Positions 52,301 through 60,977 of a DNA stretch of 64,000 nucleotides are shown in pieces; within the stretch, counting starts at the first letter, position 1, and every line of letters begins with the position of its first letter. The stretch comes from Watersipora subatra. Taxonomy: Eukaryota > Bryozoa > Gymnolaemata > Cheilostomatida > Watersiporidae. Made by a program: the position numbers and the translations under genes. The notes beneath the pieces are model-generated. The model was not told the DNA's origin. It made no database searches and saw nothing but the letters and a program-made list of their open reading frames with translations. The stretch lies in the NCBI RefSeq assembly GCF_963576615.1, contig NC_088708.1:4030001-4094000 (forward strand). Reading direction: 5' to 3'.

Positions 52301-54876
52301 GTCATACACTAGTGCTACGAGAAGTTTTATATTGAGCCTTTTATTGGCCTTTCAATTTACGTGAGAACATCACGCGACAAAACAATAACCAAATGTAATG
52401 ACTATGTCAGAGAAATAAACTGATTCCGATCTACGGCGGTTTTGTGATGGCTGCGATTAGCTGTTCATTTTTGAGCTTTTAAAAGCTTGTAATCACATTT
52501 CCACATACTTTGCACCTACAACACAGGAGAGTAAGACATGGTGAATCTGTTTTGTTGGTACTAAATAACTGTGATGTGAATTTGGTTGCAAGTCAACCTT
52601 TTAATTTTAAGAATAGTTCGTACACACCTGCATCTTTACTTTGACATCATCCACTTCTACCACCTTGTTCTAAAGAAAAGGAGTCAAGCTTTGTATAATT
52701 ATGCAATATTGCATAATTCACATAAATACACTGGAATAAGAATATAAAAGGTCTGTAGCATTGGTAATAATAAAAGCCTTACTCTAAAATCAATGCCAAC
52801 TGTGCAAATAAAACTCCCGGAAAGAAAGGTACCATCTCGGAACTTTGTGAGCAAACAAGTTTTTCCAACAGAAGAATCTCCCACCAACATCACCTAAAAA
52901 TATAAGGCTACCATGATATGTAAACAGCACTACCCATCTGCATAGTAAATAATAAGGAAAACAAATAGAAAGCACAATTGTATGATATTTATTAAGCTCT
53001 GAAAAATCTGTGCGTCGTTTATGAATAAGTTTGTGGTTTCGAAGGTGTAGCCAGCTATCAATACCGTTTTATATTATTGAGTGCAATTACAAACTTTGAG
53101 TGCTGAAGCTGAAATTTTCGTTCAAAACTGAAACTGCCTTATGGCACTACACTTTCAACTTACAATATAACGTTGTATGATCGATGAAAAGCATTTGCAT
53201 TGTTGAAGAAATTGCAGCCAAATGCGTTGCACGGATAACGAGGTAAGGTGAGATAAAGTGGATCACAAGGATAATGACACAATTGCCAAAAAATCTCTTG
53301 ATCTGTGAATGGAAGATTAAGATCGCAAAACGAAACAATGCATCAAATCGGACTATAGCTCGATTTAAAATGAACATTAATCATATTGCTACACACACAT
53401 TTTTTACTGAAGACTCGTGTTCAGGCCTGTATGGCGCCTTACAGTGCCTCGCATTCCGTGTTCTCAACTCGAGTTGTGTAACTCGAGTTGTATTTACAAA
53501 CTCGAGTTTGCAAAAGTAAAGTGCAATATATTGGTATTAGGGTAGCATAACCGTAGATCTGGTTATATTATCAATGGTACATCAATAGGCACCCGTCAGC
53601 TAATAGAAATTAAGCTATGTATGTACTGTAAAACTAGAGCTATTGGCGAATTAGAGTGTCCCGAGTTTCAACTCAAGTTGTACAACTCGAGTTATATTTA
53701 CAAACTCGAGTTTGTAAATATAACTCGAGTTACACAACTCAAGTTCATCAAAAACCCAGGCCGAGTTCTTTCAACAGCAACTCGAGTTCAACAATTCGGC
53801 TTGAGAACATGGAACGCGAAACACTGTAAGGCGCCATGCTAAACTAGGGCCTACTCATCATTTTATTTTTTCTAGCTATATTTTTTATATGGAATTTTTT
53901 TGGTGCATCATTAAACGTCATTGACATAATTTCTATGATTGTTCATTTTTGGTGTTCATTCAGTTTCTTGTCAGGTTCTAGAAAGATAACTCTTTTTTTC
54001 ATTTGAAAAAGAAGTGGCCCGGCCCCCACATAGATGGTTTTTTAGTTTGCTGTTTACATTCTACAATTGTTTTTGTCTCTTTATACTTATATAAATAAAT
54101 ATGCGCAAATATCGCCAATATATATAATTTAAGTATGTATATATATTTAAATTATTATTAATCAATTATTAAATTTTATATAATATGCGCAAATGAAGTT
54201 CTGTAAATGAGACACCCCAATTACTCACTTTGATTTTTTTTACAAACCCAGGTTAGTTTTGCGTAACACAACTCGAGTTCATAAAAAAACCAGGCCGAGT
54301 TCTTTGAACACCAACTCGAGTTGAGAACACGGATCGCGAGGCACTGTAAGGCGCCATAGGCCTGCCAACTCTCACGCATTGGGCGTGAGACTCACACAAT
54401 CACAAAAAAAATGAAAATGAGTGAGAAATGCGTGAGATTTTTGTCCCAATTTCCACAATTTTATATACATTATCATTGATACATCAATTGTCCCAAAACC
54501 AAATCTCAAGCATTGCCCCACTCTTGGGTTGGCAGGCCAGCTCGTGTTCTCTATGCAGTCATATAGGCTAAGATCACCAGATTGTTTGGTCTATATGAAA
54601 CATTAAAACGATTTTTTAAAACAACATACAGTCTCTTACATTTCATAAACTTAAATCTTTTCAGCAATTATCTATCTGCATGATACAACGACAGTAAGGT
54701 GTTATTATTACAAAGTCGTCTCATCATAATATATAAACTATAAACGACTATATTAATGCAACAACCTTTGCTGTAATGTCAAATTCGGGAAGCGAAACGT
54801 GCTTTCTTGTAGCCAACTTTGCGCTAATTGCTGCGTCAGTAATACCATTTTTCACGGCACCAGATCCTCCATTCAT
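37360..54876 (-). CDS. RAB37: Rab26/Rab37-type small GTPase, complete, 8 exons, 231 aa
   Basis: Minus-strand exons are 54876-54766 (ATG), 52893-52783, 52669-52628, 50407-50341, 48319-48267, 47097-46975, 45291-45215 and 37471-37360 (TAA). The phases agree and total 696 nt. An in-frame stop precedes the ATG. Exon 1 ends PEFDITAK and joins [13 protein letters not shown], as in Rab26/37 (YDxTGKVMLxGDSGVGKTC). The nucleotide-binding motifs are G42DSSVGKT49, T68 of switch I (TVGIDF), DTAGQE at 91-96, NKAD at 149-152 and ETSAK at 177-181. The GTPase glutamine Q95 is present, so the protein should be active. The C-terminus GGCSC gives a CXC double-prenylation motif. Rab26 and Rab37 are secretory-vesicle Rabs. 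RAB37 is used as a label; I cannot separate the two paralogues. Almost every intron carries a tandem array or transposon, and the last intron is 7.7 kb. Confidence 0.93.
37610..38405 (+). repeat. 16/32-bp minisatellite, about 50 half-units
   Basis: Alternating 16-bp words such as CAGTACCTATACCCTG and CAGCACCTGTAGCCTG, with many substitutions, fill the start of the 7.7-kb last Rab intron. The array begins about 140 bp from the acceptor of the last exon. Confidence 0.92.
38995..39160 (-). mobile_element. tRNA-derived SINE body whose head is expanded into an array
   Basis: On the minus strand, a B box (GGGTTCAATTCC) near 39100-39118 follows a tRNA-like stem region, then a T run, CCTAACGCTCTTGGCGTGGC and CTCTTATTATAGTAAAG. 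The same order is found on the plus strand at 58447-58610. The A-box side runs into the 25-bp array that begins at 39140. Confidence 0.65.
39140..39930 (-). repeat. 25-bp minisatellite derived from a SINE A box, about 32 units
   Basis: On the minus strand the unit is GGCTGAGTGGTGGAGTGTGT plus GGAGC, with some shortened copies and two longer ones containing GGAGGCGG. The word GGCTGAGTGGTGGAG matches a tRNA A box and the head of the SINE copy at 58447 (GACTGAGTGGTGCAG). Proline/histidine/serine-rich frames across the array are artefacts. Confidence 0.92.
41387..42765. mobile_element. TA-flanked DNA element nested in the pogo-like element
   Basis: The ends are perfect inverted copies of CCCTAGGACACTTAT, flanked on both sides by TA. 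Sub-terminal parts on both sides are rich in TTTCGC words. A TA duplication fits Tc1/mariner or pogo insertion. No transposase was recognised in its short frames. Confidence 0.65.
42151..42198. repeat. 13-bp perfect inverted repeat
   Basis: GTTAAAACGCTCA and its reverse complement enclose a 22-nt A/G/T-rich spacer inside the nested TA element. Confidence 0.85.
44290..44925 (+). repeat. 37-bp minisatellite, about 17 copies
   Basis: The unit contains GTCATACAGTTGTGTAGTTA and ATACTCTCAGGAAACAA. It lies in the last Rab intron just past the pogo-like element. Confidence 0.92.
45395..45785 (+). repeat. 39-44-bp minisatellite, about 9 copies
   Basis: The unit contains CAGGTGATCTATGTAATAAT and AGTAGTCAAACATAGATTGA, with or without an ACTG insert. 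It starts about 100 bp upstream (in the sense of the gene) of the Rab exon 7 acceptor at 45291. Confidence 0.92.
46605..46697 (+). repeat. 30-bp tandem repeat, 3 copies
   Basis: The unit contains TTATTACCTGCCAATGCAAC and ATAAGAACCTG. It lies in Rab intron 6. Confidence 0.85.
47335..48248 (+). repeat. 21-bp minisatellite, about 42 copies
   Basis: The unit is AACTAAAGATAAACATGCTAT with few variants. It fills Rab intron 5 and begins only about 18 nt after the exon 5 donor (exon end 48267). Being 21 bp long it keeps several frames open on both strands. These are not genes. Confidence 0.95.
48585..49228 (+). repeat. 64-bp minisatellite, about 10 copies
   Basis: The unit contains ATCAACTACTCTACACGACT, AGATACAATGAGATAGACAA and GTTGTCAGTATATAAGCTAC. 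It lies in Rab intron 4. Confidence 0.93.
49615..50275 (+). repeat. 27-bp minisatellite, about 25 copies
   Basis: The unit is GAGCATACGGAGGAGGTGCA plus AACTATC, with some 24- and 21-bp copies. It lies in Rab intron 4, ending about 65 bp from exon 4. Frames of 170-340 codons on both strands are artefacts of the 3n unit length. Confidence 0.95.
50938..51362 (+). repeat. 22-bp almost identical minisatellite, about 19 copies
   Basis: The unit AATACTGATCAATACTACCC plus TC is repeated with essentially no substitutions in Rab intron 3. It is the most homogeneous array in the window, so it is probably the youngest, or an assembly product. Confidence 0.95.
51674..52604. mobile_element. TTAA-flanked non-autonomous DNA transposon with long inverted ends
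   Basis: The left end, TTAA then AGGTTGACGTGCAAC, and the right end, GTTGCAAGTCAACCTT then TTAA, are inverted repeats of about 190 bp. The match continues through AACTGTTCG/GCGGTTTTGTGATGGCTGC. TTAA target duplication fits piggyBac or Kolobok elements. The element is 931 bp with no transposase. Its right end lies 23 bp from Rab exon 3, within the first part of intron 3. Confidence 0.75.
53422..54540. mobile_element. hAT-like miniature element, split by another element
   Basis: The outer ends are CAGGCCTG (left, then interrupted) and GTTGGCAGGCCAG (right). Flanking copies of CTCGTGTT at 53414-53421 and 54541-54548 form a perfect 8-bp target duplication. The left end continues as CCAACTCTCACGC at 54366, after the inserted element. 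Without the insertion it would be about 184 bp. It lies in the first Rab intron. Confidence 0.7.
53431..54357. mobile_element. Second short DNA element inserted in the hAT-like element
   Basis: The ends are inverted copies of ATGGCGCCTTACAGTG. Flanking 8-mers AGGCCTGT (53423-53430) and AGGCCTGC (54358-54365) look like its target duplication. An extra copy of the right end closes at 53837, so the right end appears twice. The interior is rich in AACTCGAGTT words, including a 48-bp perfect palindrome at 53684-53731. Confidence 0.65.
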
Positions 54877-54879
54877 CGC

Positions 54880-55795
54880 CTTTTTTATGTATTACTCAAG
54901 AGCCTATGGTCAGCTAAACCGCAAGTTTTGTATCAACGAAAGCTAACTGGCAGCGTCTTTGCACCAGCCTCAGAACCAAATACTGTACATGACTTTTTAT
55001 AGACACATTAAAACCTTCAATTGTGCAGAAAGTTTGGACGCCGTCGGTAAATGCTAACCGTTAAAGTGATTGCGTAGCGTTCTTTTTCCAACTAAGGCGA
55101 AATCATGCATGAGTTTAGACTAAATTAAACTAAATTTCATAAATAAGTGGTAACGGGCCGTTGAAGCTCGTTCCACAAGCAGATCACAATGTTTCTTGCC
55201 AAAAGTAACCACCAACATAGCGACTACAACCAGCTGTAGCTCATATTGAAAGAGCAAATAACTTCGCTTAGGTAAAACTGGTTACGTACAGTTATCACAT
55301 TCAGAAAACTAATTCCTGAAATAGTTGAAGTTTATTTTTCACATGGTTGCAGATAGATTGATAAAGTTAACAAAGTCTAGTAAGTTTGCCAAACATCAAA
55401 TAATTCAATATTATTATTATTTACAGTGCTGTAAATTATGTGCATTGTTTTTCCTGTAGGAGCGTTCGAGTGAAGCATTTGATACTATTAGGCTGGCCTA
55501 TGCTTACTAACCTCAAAACAACATTACTTCTAACCTAATTTAGAAACCACTATTAAAAACACATTTACTGTGATGCATAAACTTACTCCACCGTTTAACA
55601 AGCTCAATTGTCATGTTCAAAGCATATGTGATTTTAAGTTTCGTAATAGTACATCAGGGACTCACCATACAAGAATGACCTAGCCGCGTTGACCAAGCAC
55701 ATGTTGCTTGCTGGATCTGTTTAAAAGAATAGTTGTAATCATAAAGTAATCTGATCGTTTCTATCTCCTTCAGTGTCAAACAGGTGTAAGCTCCT
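54880..55795. other. Region upstream of the Rab gene; no gene recognised
   Basis: The Rab promoter and any 5' UTR exon should be here on the minus strand. A small frame with good splice sites (55716-55666) could be a 5' UTR exon but encodes nothing that fits the Rab N-terminus. Confidence 0.4.
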
Positions 55796-55797
55796 TA

Positions 55798-55837
55798 AAG
55801 GTATCTTCAGGCAGTTCATAAAAATTGCCTGAAGATA
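55798..55837. repeat. Short inverted repeat
   Basis: GTATCTTCAGGCA and TGCCTGAAGATA are separated by about 12 nt, just before the GA-rich tract. Confidence 0.7.
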
Positions 55838-56057
55838 AAGAGAGAGGGAGAGAAGGAGGAGAGAGGTAAAAAAAGGAGGAAAGAGAGAGGGAGAAAGGGG
55901 GAAAGAGGAGAGAAAAATAGGGAAAGTGAGAGAGGGAATGAGTGAGAGGGGAAGAAAGAGGTGAGAAGAAAGAGAGAAAGAGGGGGAGAGGGGCGAGAGC
56001 TAGAGTAGGCGACAGAGAGAGAGGGGGAGAGAGACAAGGGAGGGGCAGAGAAAGAAA

Positions 56058-56120
<63 letters not shown>
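55838..56120 (+). repeat. GA-rich tract ending in a (GA)n microsatellite
   Basis: Purine-only strand of about 280 bp, with an uninterrupted (GA)n run at about 56060-56120. Long Ser/Leu/Pro or Glu/Arg frames here are low complexity and not genes. Confidence 0.95.
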
Positions 56121-56123
<3 letters not shown>

Positions 56124-56408
56124 CCAACATATTTTTGACAATGGTTTAAACATGAGGGTCAGCTAGCTAAACTAAAAACTAAATTTACAACAACTGGACT
56201 AGCTCATTGCTTTTTTAAAGCTTATGGATGAAAGTCATTTTCAAAAATTGTTGCAACTTTGCTGCAGACATTCTTTACCATTGCAAAAATATACTGTTAA
56301 ATCAGTCCAGACCATTTTTTTAGATGAAGTGACAGGGTAAACCAAATGTTTTTTATGATATGCTTGCGTTTTTACATAAACTGGTTCTCGGTTTTGAGCT
56401 GCAGTGGA

Positions 56409-56792
56409 TCTATTCTATAAATCTCAGTGTTTGCCTTTTCGTTACCTTTGTGTCCAGATATAGTAATTAATATCTAGCAACGAAAAATCCACACAGCAGT
56501 GGATTTGATATCGGGCCTCCAGCTCTAGAGGCGGCATGTTTATCCATTAAGCTACTCAAAATTGGATTAATGGGCAAATAGTTATTACATTGGTCAAGAT
56601 ACTCACACCTGAAGCACTTGCTTGGGGTTAATAACTAGCGCTGTTGCCGTTACATGTCACGATTGTTAAGCTGGCCCAAAACTCGGGTATTGTTTTAGTA
56701 AAGATTTTAGCAAAGATCTAGCTATCCAGGTAAGTTACTGAAATTCATTAGGTAATTATTCAATTACTAGTGCAATGCCGGTTATTTAGCTA

Positions 56793-56793
<1 letters not shown>
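56409..56793 (+). mobile_element. Helitron-like element with an antisense tRNA-like core (copy C, best ends)
   Basis: It starts TCTATTCTATAAATCTCAG after an A and ends GCAATGCCGGTTATTTAGCTAG before a T, exactly as Helitrons insert between A and T with a CTRR end. The minus strand of about 56500-56572 has a tRNA-like A box (GTAGCTTAATGGATAAAC) and B box (CGATATCAAATCC). It is the clearest copy of the family and is followed at once by a (TA)n run. Confidence 0.7.

Positions 56794-56840
<47 letters not shown>
56794..56840. repeat. (TA)n microsatellite
   Basis: An uninterrupted TA run directly beside the Helitron-like 3' end, which inserts at AT sites. Confidence 0.95.
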
Positions 56841-56842
<2 letters not shown>

Positions 56843-56844
56843 CG

Positions 56845-58440
56845 GAGGTGAAGCGGCTTCATGGCTTGCCACCTTCGGTAGTTCTGATCACCTTGAACAG
56901 CGATGAGTAAGAGATCAATGTATTTTATTAGTGTAGTTACAGATTTGTGAACAGCATTGCTACCATGCTTGCAATGAACTAGAATAAAAATGTCTATCCA
57001 GTTGTTTCATTTTATATCCCAGGGGTGAATAGATGAGTTTAAGGTTCTGTTGTTACTCTCCTCTGTATCATAATAGCTCAAGTTTAAATAGGAAATAATA
57101 AAGAGCCAAACACAATTACTACCAGCACTCAATGTGAAACCCATCCTCAGGTAGCATGATAGACTGCATGTCTTGTGACAGCGGTATCAACAAAGGTCCG
57201 CTTAAACTTTAAATCAGTTCTTACTAATTTAAACTTTACACGCCCTCCAAAGGATGCTGCAAAAGGTTAAATTTGTAAGAAGTGGGTCAGCTTGCTTGCT
57301 CCTTCTACCCTTTACTCTTACTTTACTCTATTCTACTAGCTACTAATCAATCAGATAAAAATGGAACTGCTATGCTGGGAGTAGCATTATTTGTATAGAG
57401 TTTAAGGGTATTTAGTAGAGGTAACCAAAGTGAAAAAATTCAAGCCTACTGTTTTCAATCCTAGCTTGCTCATACTATAACCGGCCACTGCCAAAATGTA
57501 AGCAATTTTAGGAGCAGCAGGTAGCCCAACCCTGGAGGCCTAGATACATGTAGATGCTGTGAGATTCATTCCCAATCATGCCCTCTACTAAATATTTTGA
57601 AGTTATGCGCTCTTGTTGCTAGAAATAGAAAGCTAGGTTCTCTTTATGCTATCTCTACAATTACCGTAGTAGCCGCCAAGCTTATCTATTGCTACTGAAG
57701 GAGTAAGGAGCTGAGTCGCAACTTTGAAGTTATCTTTTCAATATAAAAAGTGTAAATAACTCTTAAATGATCCAATGAATGCGCAGTAACGGCCAAAAAA
57801 TTTGTATGTCATTAATAAGATATGTTAATAATTAATAAGATATAGTTTTTATTTGCAATATTTATGTTTTAGTAGAACAACTATAGAACGGATCAATCAA
57901 AATTCCAATGCTTGATATACAATGTTGAAGACTAAACATGATGTTTTGGGTACAACATCACTGCTTTAGTTTGATTTTCATTTATAATAGTAGGGGTAGT
58001 GCATCACACGGTTTGTTAGTGTTGGCCCTTGTACAAACGACAGCATGGTAAGTTTTAAGATCTTTTAAGAAACTTTTACCTGTTCGAAAATATGACTTGC
58101 TATAATTTTATCTCTTATTAATAATAACTGTCGAGCATCTTTATAAACAAACAACTATTTAACAGTAATAACACTATAAGCTGTTTATAAATTACACAGC
58201 TCTGTGTGGGTGAAACAGTTTTGAGCCAATACAGATCAGCTTTTCAACTTTCACTGTGATAATATTTTAGAAGTACTTTAATAATATCTGATTGTTATTA
58301 TATCTGATGTTATAGCCTACGAGTAAGCTGGCAGTAACTTCCATTATAGTAATACTTCAATACTAGTAAGCTGGCAGTCCCGTGTGGCATGAGAGATCGT
58401 CATGTGTAATAACTATGTGTACAATTATTCCATAACGCTG
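56845..58440. other. Intergenic region, nothing recognised
   Basis: AT-rich DNA without supported exons. A direct duplication of AGTAAGCTGGCAGT occurs near 58323 and 58366. Confidence 0.4.
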
Positions 58441-58446
58441 CAAGAT

Positions 58447-58610
58447 GACTGAGTGGTGCAGATGATAGTGCACATGTATGCAAAGCCAGATGTCAGAGTT
58501 CAACTCTTATGTGATGCATTTTTTCCTAACCTCTAAGCGTGGCTCGGACAGACGGATAGTTACGTCTCTTACTATAGTAAAGATTGATGCATCAGCGCTC
58601 AAAACGGGAG
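58447..58610 (+). mobile_element. tRNA-derived SINE copy
   Basis: A tRNA-like head with an A box (GACTGAGTGGTGCAGATG) and B box (CAGAGTTCAACTCTT) is followed by TTTTTTCCTAACCTCTAAGC, GTGGCT and TCTCTTACTATAGTAAAG. The body matches the minus-strand copy at 38995-39160. The 85-codon frame across it is a by-product. Confidence 0.65.
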
Positions 58611-59339
58611 GACGATTCCGACAAGACTTCTTTATTCATAAACAGTTGGTGTACCTGCAAACAGTCAGCGTAATTATTACACTAGTTTTTTTTGGAAAGT
58701 CTCACAATTTTTTTGTCAAATTAACGCTGGTTTGATTTCTGGCATATAAAACAAGTTTAATCCAACAGGTTAGTTTATCATTGACTATATAAAGGGCAAT
58801 ATCCGCATGATTAATGTACATGTTAATTACTTTTATCAGAGACTGTACTTACTTCAAGACATTTAAACACTGGCACCATTTTGCTTTAAAAAGTGTTACC
58901 ATGAGGCCAATCTATGAGCTTTATTTACTAATAATTACTAACTATAATCCGTCAGTAACCTTAAACCTACAAGACTGCTAACAGCTGTCCATTGTTTGCT
59001 ATAAAATACGTTTGCTCTCAGCATCTTATTGACTTTTTTGTAAAGATCCAACTTTGTTTATGTCTGAAGAAATACACAGGAGATCGCTGCATTTTGGTAA
59101 ATGCTTCAATTGCGCAAATTTTATAGTTGTCAGAGCAATATCTTGTGAATGAGCAAACAATAAAGCTATTGGAAACGATAGCTTTACTGTTAGCTCATCT
59201 TGGACACAAATACGATTCCTTTCATTACACTAGTGAGTCAGAATCTCTATTCATCATTATTCTTTCATTAGTTGAGCTCAATATTATAGAATATTTAAAA
59301 GTACATTTTATGACTTAACTATGAGCAAGTAGTAATATG

Positions 59340-59515
59340 TTGGTAGTAATCTCCTCTTGCATTGATCACTGGCTCATTAGTCTATAGTTTTATAGGATAG
59401 TACAAGTAGTTACAAATTGGTAGTAATCTCCTCTTGCATTGATCACTGGCTCATTAGTCTATAGTTTTATAGGATAGTACAAGTAGTTACAAATTGGTAG
59501 TAATCTCCTCTTGCT
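59340..59515 (+). repeat. 77-bp tandem duplication, about 2.3 copies
   Basis: Two nearly identical 77-bp units begin TTGGTAGTAATCTCCTCTTG at 59340 and 59417, with a third partial copy from 59494. Confidence 0.9.
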
Positions 59516-59519
59516 TTAG

Positions 59520-60430
59520 GCAATTGCTCATTGGTCTATAGCTTCATGGGTTAGTAAATTTAATAGTAGATTTACTATCAAATGAGTTAGCTTCTCAAGA
59601 GGTACCTAAACAGCTTGATAATCAGTTAAGTATGCTATGGATGGTTACGCCATGAGCACTCTCTAGGTATAAACAAACTACCGGTCTTCACTCATCGCTT
59701 GCTGCGGAGCTCTACTCCTGTCTAAATAGCCAAGTTGTTTTACTATTATAGCAAGTGTTGATAACTGTAACACATTAGGAAACTATATTTTGCTTGTATG
59801 TCAGTGGAATAAGATCTATGTCTACACATTTTTAATGATGGCTACAATGCAAGTGGAGAAAATTCTTGATTTTGCGTTGTATAACTTCTGACATACAGTA
59901 GTTCTTTATACATTTGTATTGACGTATTCTATTCACCAAACTATCAACTAAATTTTTCAAAGCAATCTTCATCAAGCATCGGGTGAAGAGATCGTGAACT
60001 TCCTGTTATTAGTTAAAGAAAGGCGAGCGTAAACAGAACTGCTCTATAAGTTATAAGTTATCTAAGTTACACCATACAAGATATGTAAGTGCAATGCGCT
60101 CAGTGCTCATGAATTAAGTACAGAGTGCACAGTATCAGAATAGGAGATCAGTGAATACAAAGACTGTAGCTAGCTAATCAAATTATAATTATATAACCAA
60201 ACTGAATGTGGCTAAATTGGACAGAATAATGTGCGATATTTGTACATTCATCAGCGCATAACTATAACAGCTAAAGTACAACTCACACCAGTTCATTAAA
60301 TACATGCCAATAAACTATTACTTTTTATGCATTTAATCAAACAGAACCAGTTAAATAACATTATATTTGAAGCGCTATCCTCGGATAGTGTTTATGAAAA
60401 TGCAAAATGTTAAAATAATAGACATTCTGC
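59520..60430. other. Intergenic region, nothing recognised
   Basis: AT-rich DNA without arrays or supported exons. Confidence 0.4.
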
Positions 60431-60676
60431 AAATTCGTTAGAAATCAATATTTTTGCCGATGCTATCACAGAAAAAGGTTGTTGATCTCGCGATGCAAGA
60501 ATAGTTTTCTGTCATCACCGCCTTTTCTTCATCGATTCTAAAGGTAACACTGATAGACAGGAAATGATGCGATAGTTTAATTGAGCAGAAAAAAGGAGCT
60601 GCGATTATGAATCTAATAATGTAGTCTCCAAACTTCTGGGATAAGTAATAACTCTGCAAAGATCATAAGTTACTAG

Positions 60677-60881
60677 TCATCGACAACCGATAGTAGACAA
60701 CTTCTTAGAAATCAAATGAATTATCTTCTCTACTTTATCTGAGGCCTGACGACTGGCTGTAGAAAACTTGGTCAGTACAGAAACCACAAAGGCATCATCA
60801 CAAGAACAGATTATTTGTAACAAGTTTTTGAAAGCAGTACAGGAAATCTTAGCGAGTTGCTGAGTTGTCTCATCTTTCCTC
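60677..60881 (-). CDS. Possible minus-strand terminal exon of an unknown gene
   Basis: A minus-strand frame of about 68 codons, with words TTQQLAKISCTAFKNLLQI and SRQASDKVEKIIHLISKKL, ends at a TGA (60677-60679). It is preceded by an acceptor-like TTTTTTACTAGTTAG. It has no in-frame ATG. The helical, lysine-rich content looks like protein, but I recognise no family, and any upstream exon would have to lie beyond the plus-strand gene at 60978. Chance is quite possible. Confidence 0.2.
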
Positions 60882-60977
60882 CTAACTAGTAAAAAATGAA
60901 GTTATTTCATGTAGCCATGCAAAGCATTGTCAAGCGCATAACACAACGAAATGACGTAGCGTCTGATTTGCTTTAAA

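Noticed and set aside
55666-55716. Small exon (17 codons) with good splice sites, considered as the Rab N-terminus
   Set aside because: The exon at 54766-54876 has an ATG, an upstream stop and the expected PEFDITAK ending in the right phase; this one encodes unrelated residues. It might still be a 5' UTR exon.
55776-56166. Ser/Leu-rich and Glu/Arg-rich frames over the GA tract
   Set aside because: Low-complexity microsatellite.
58447-58520. Considered as a functional tRNA gene
   Set aside because: Only A- and B-box-like words are present; the cloverleaf is not intact and a SINE body follows.
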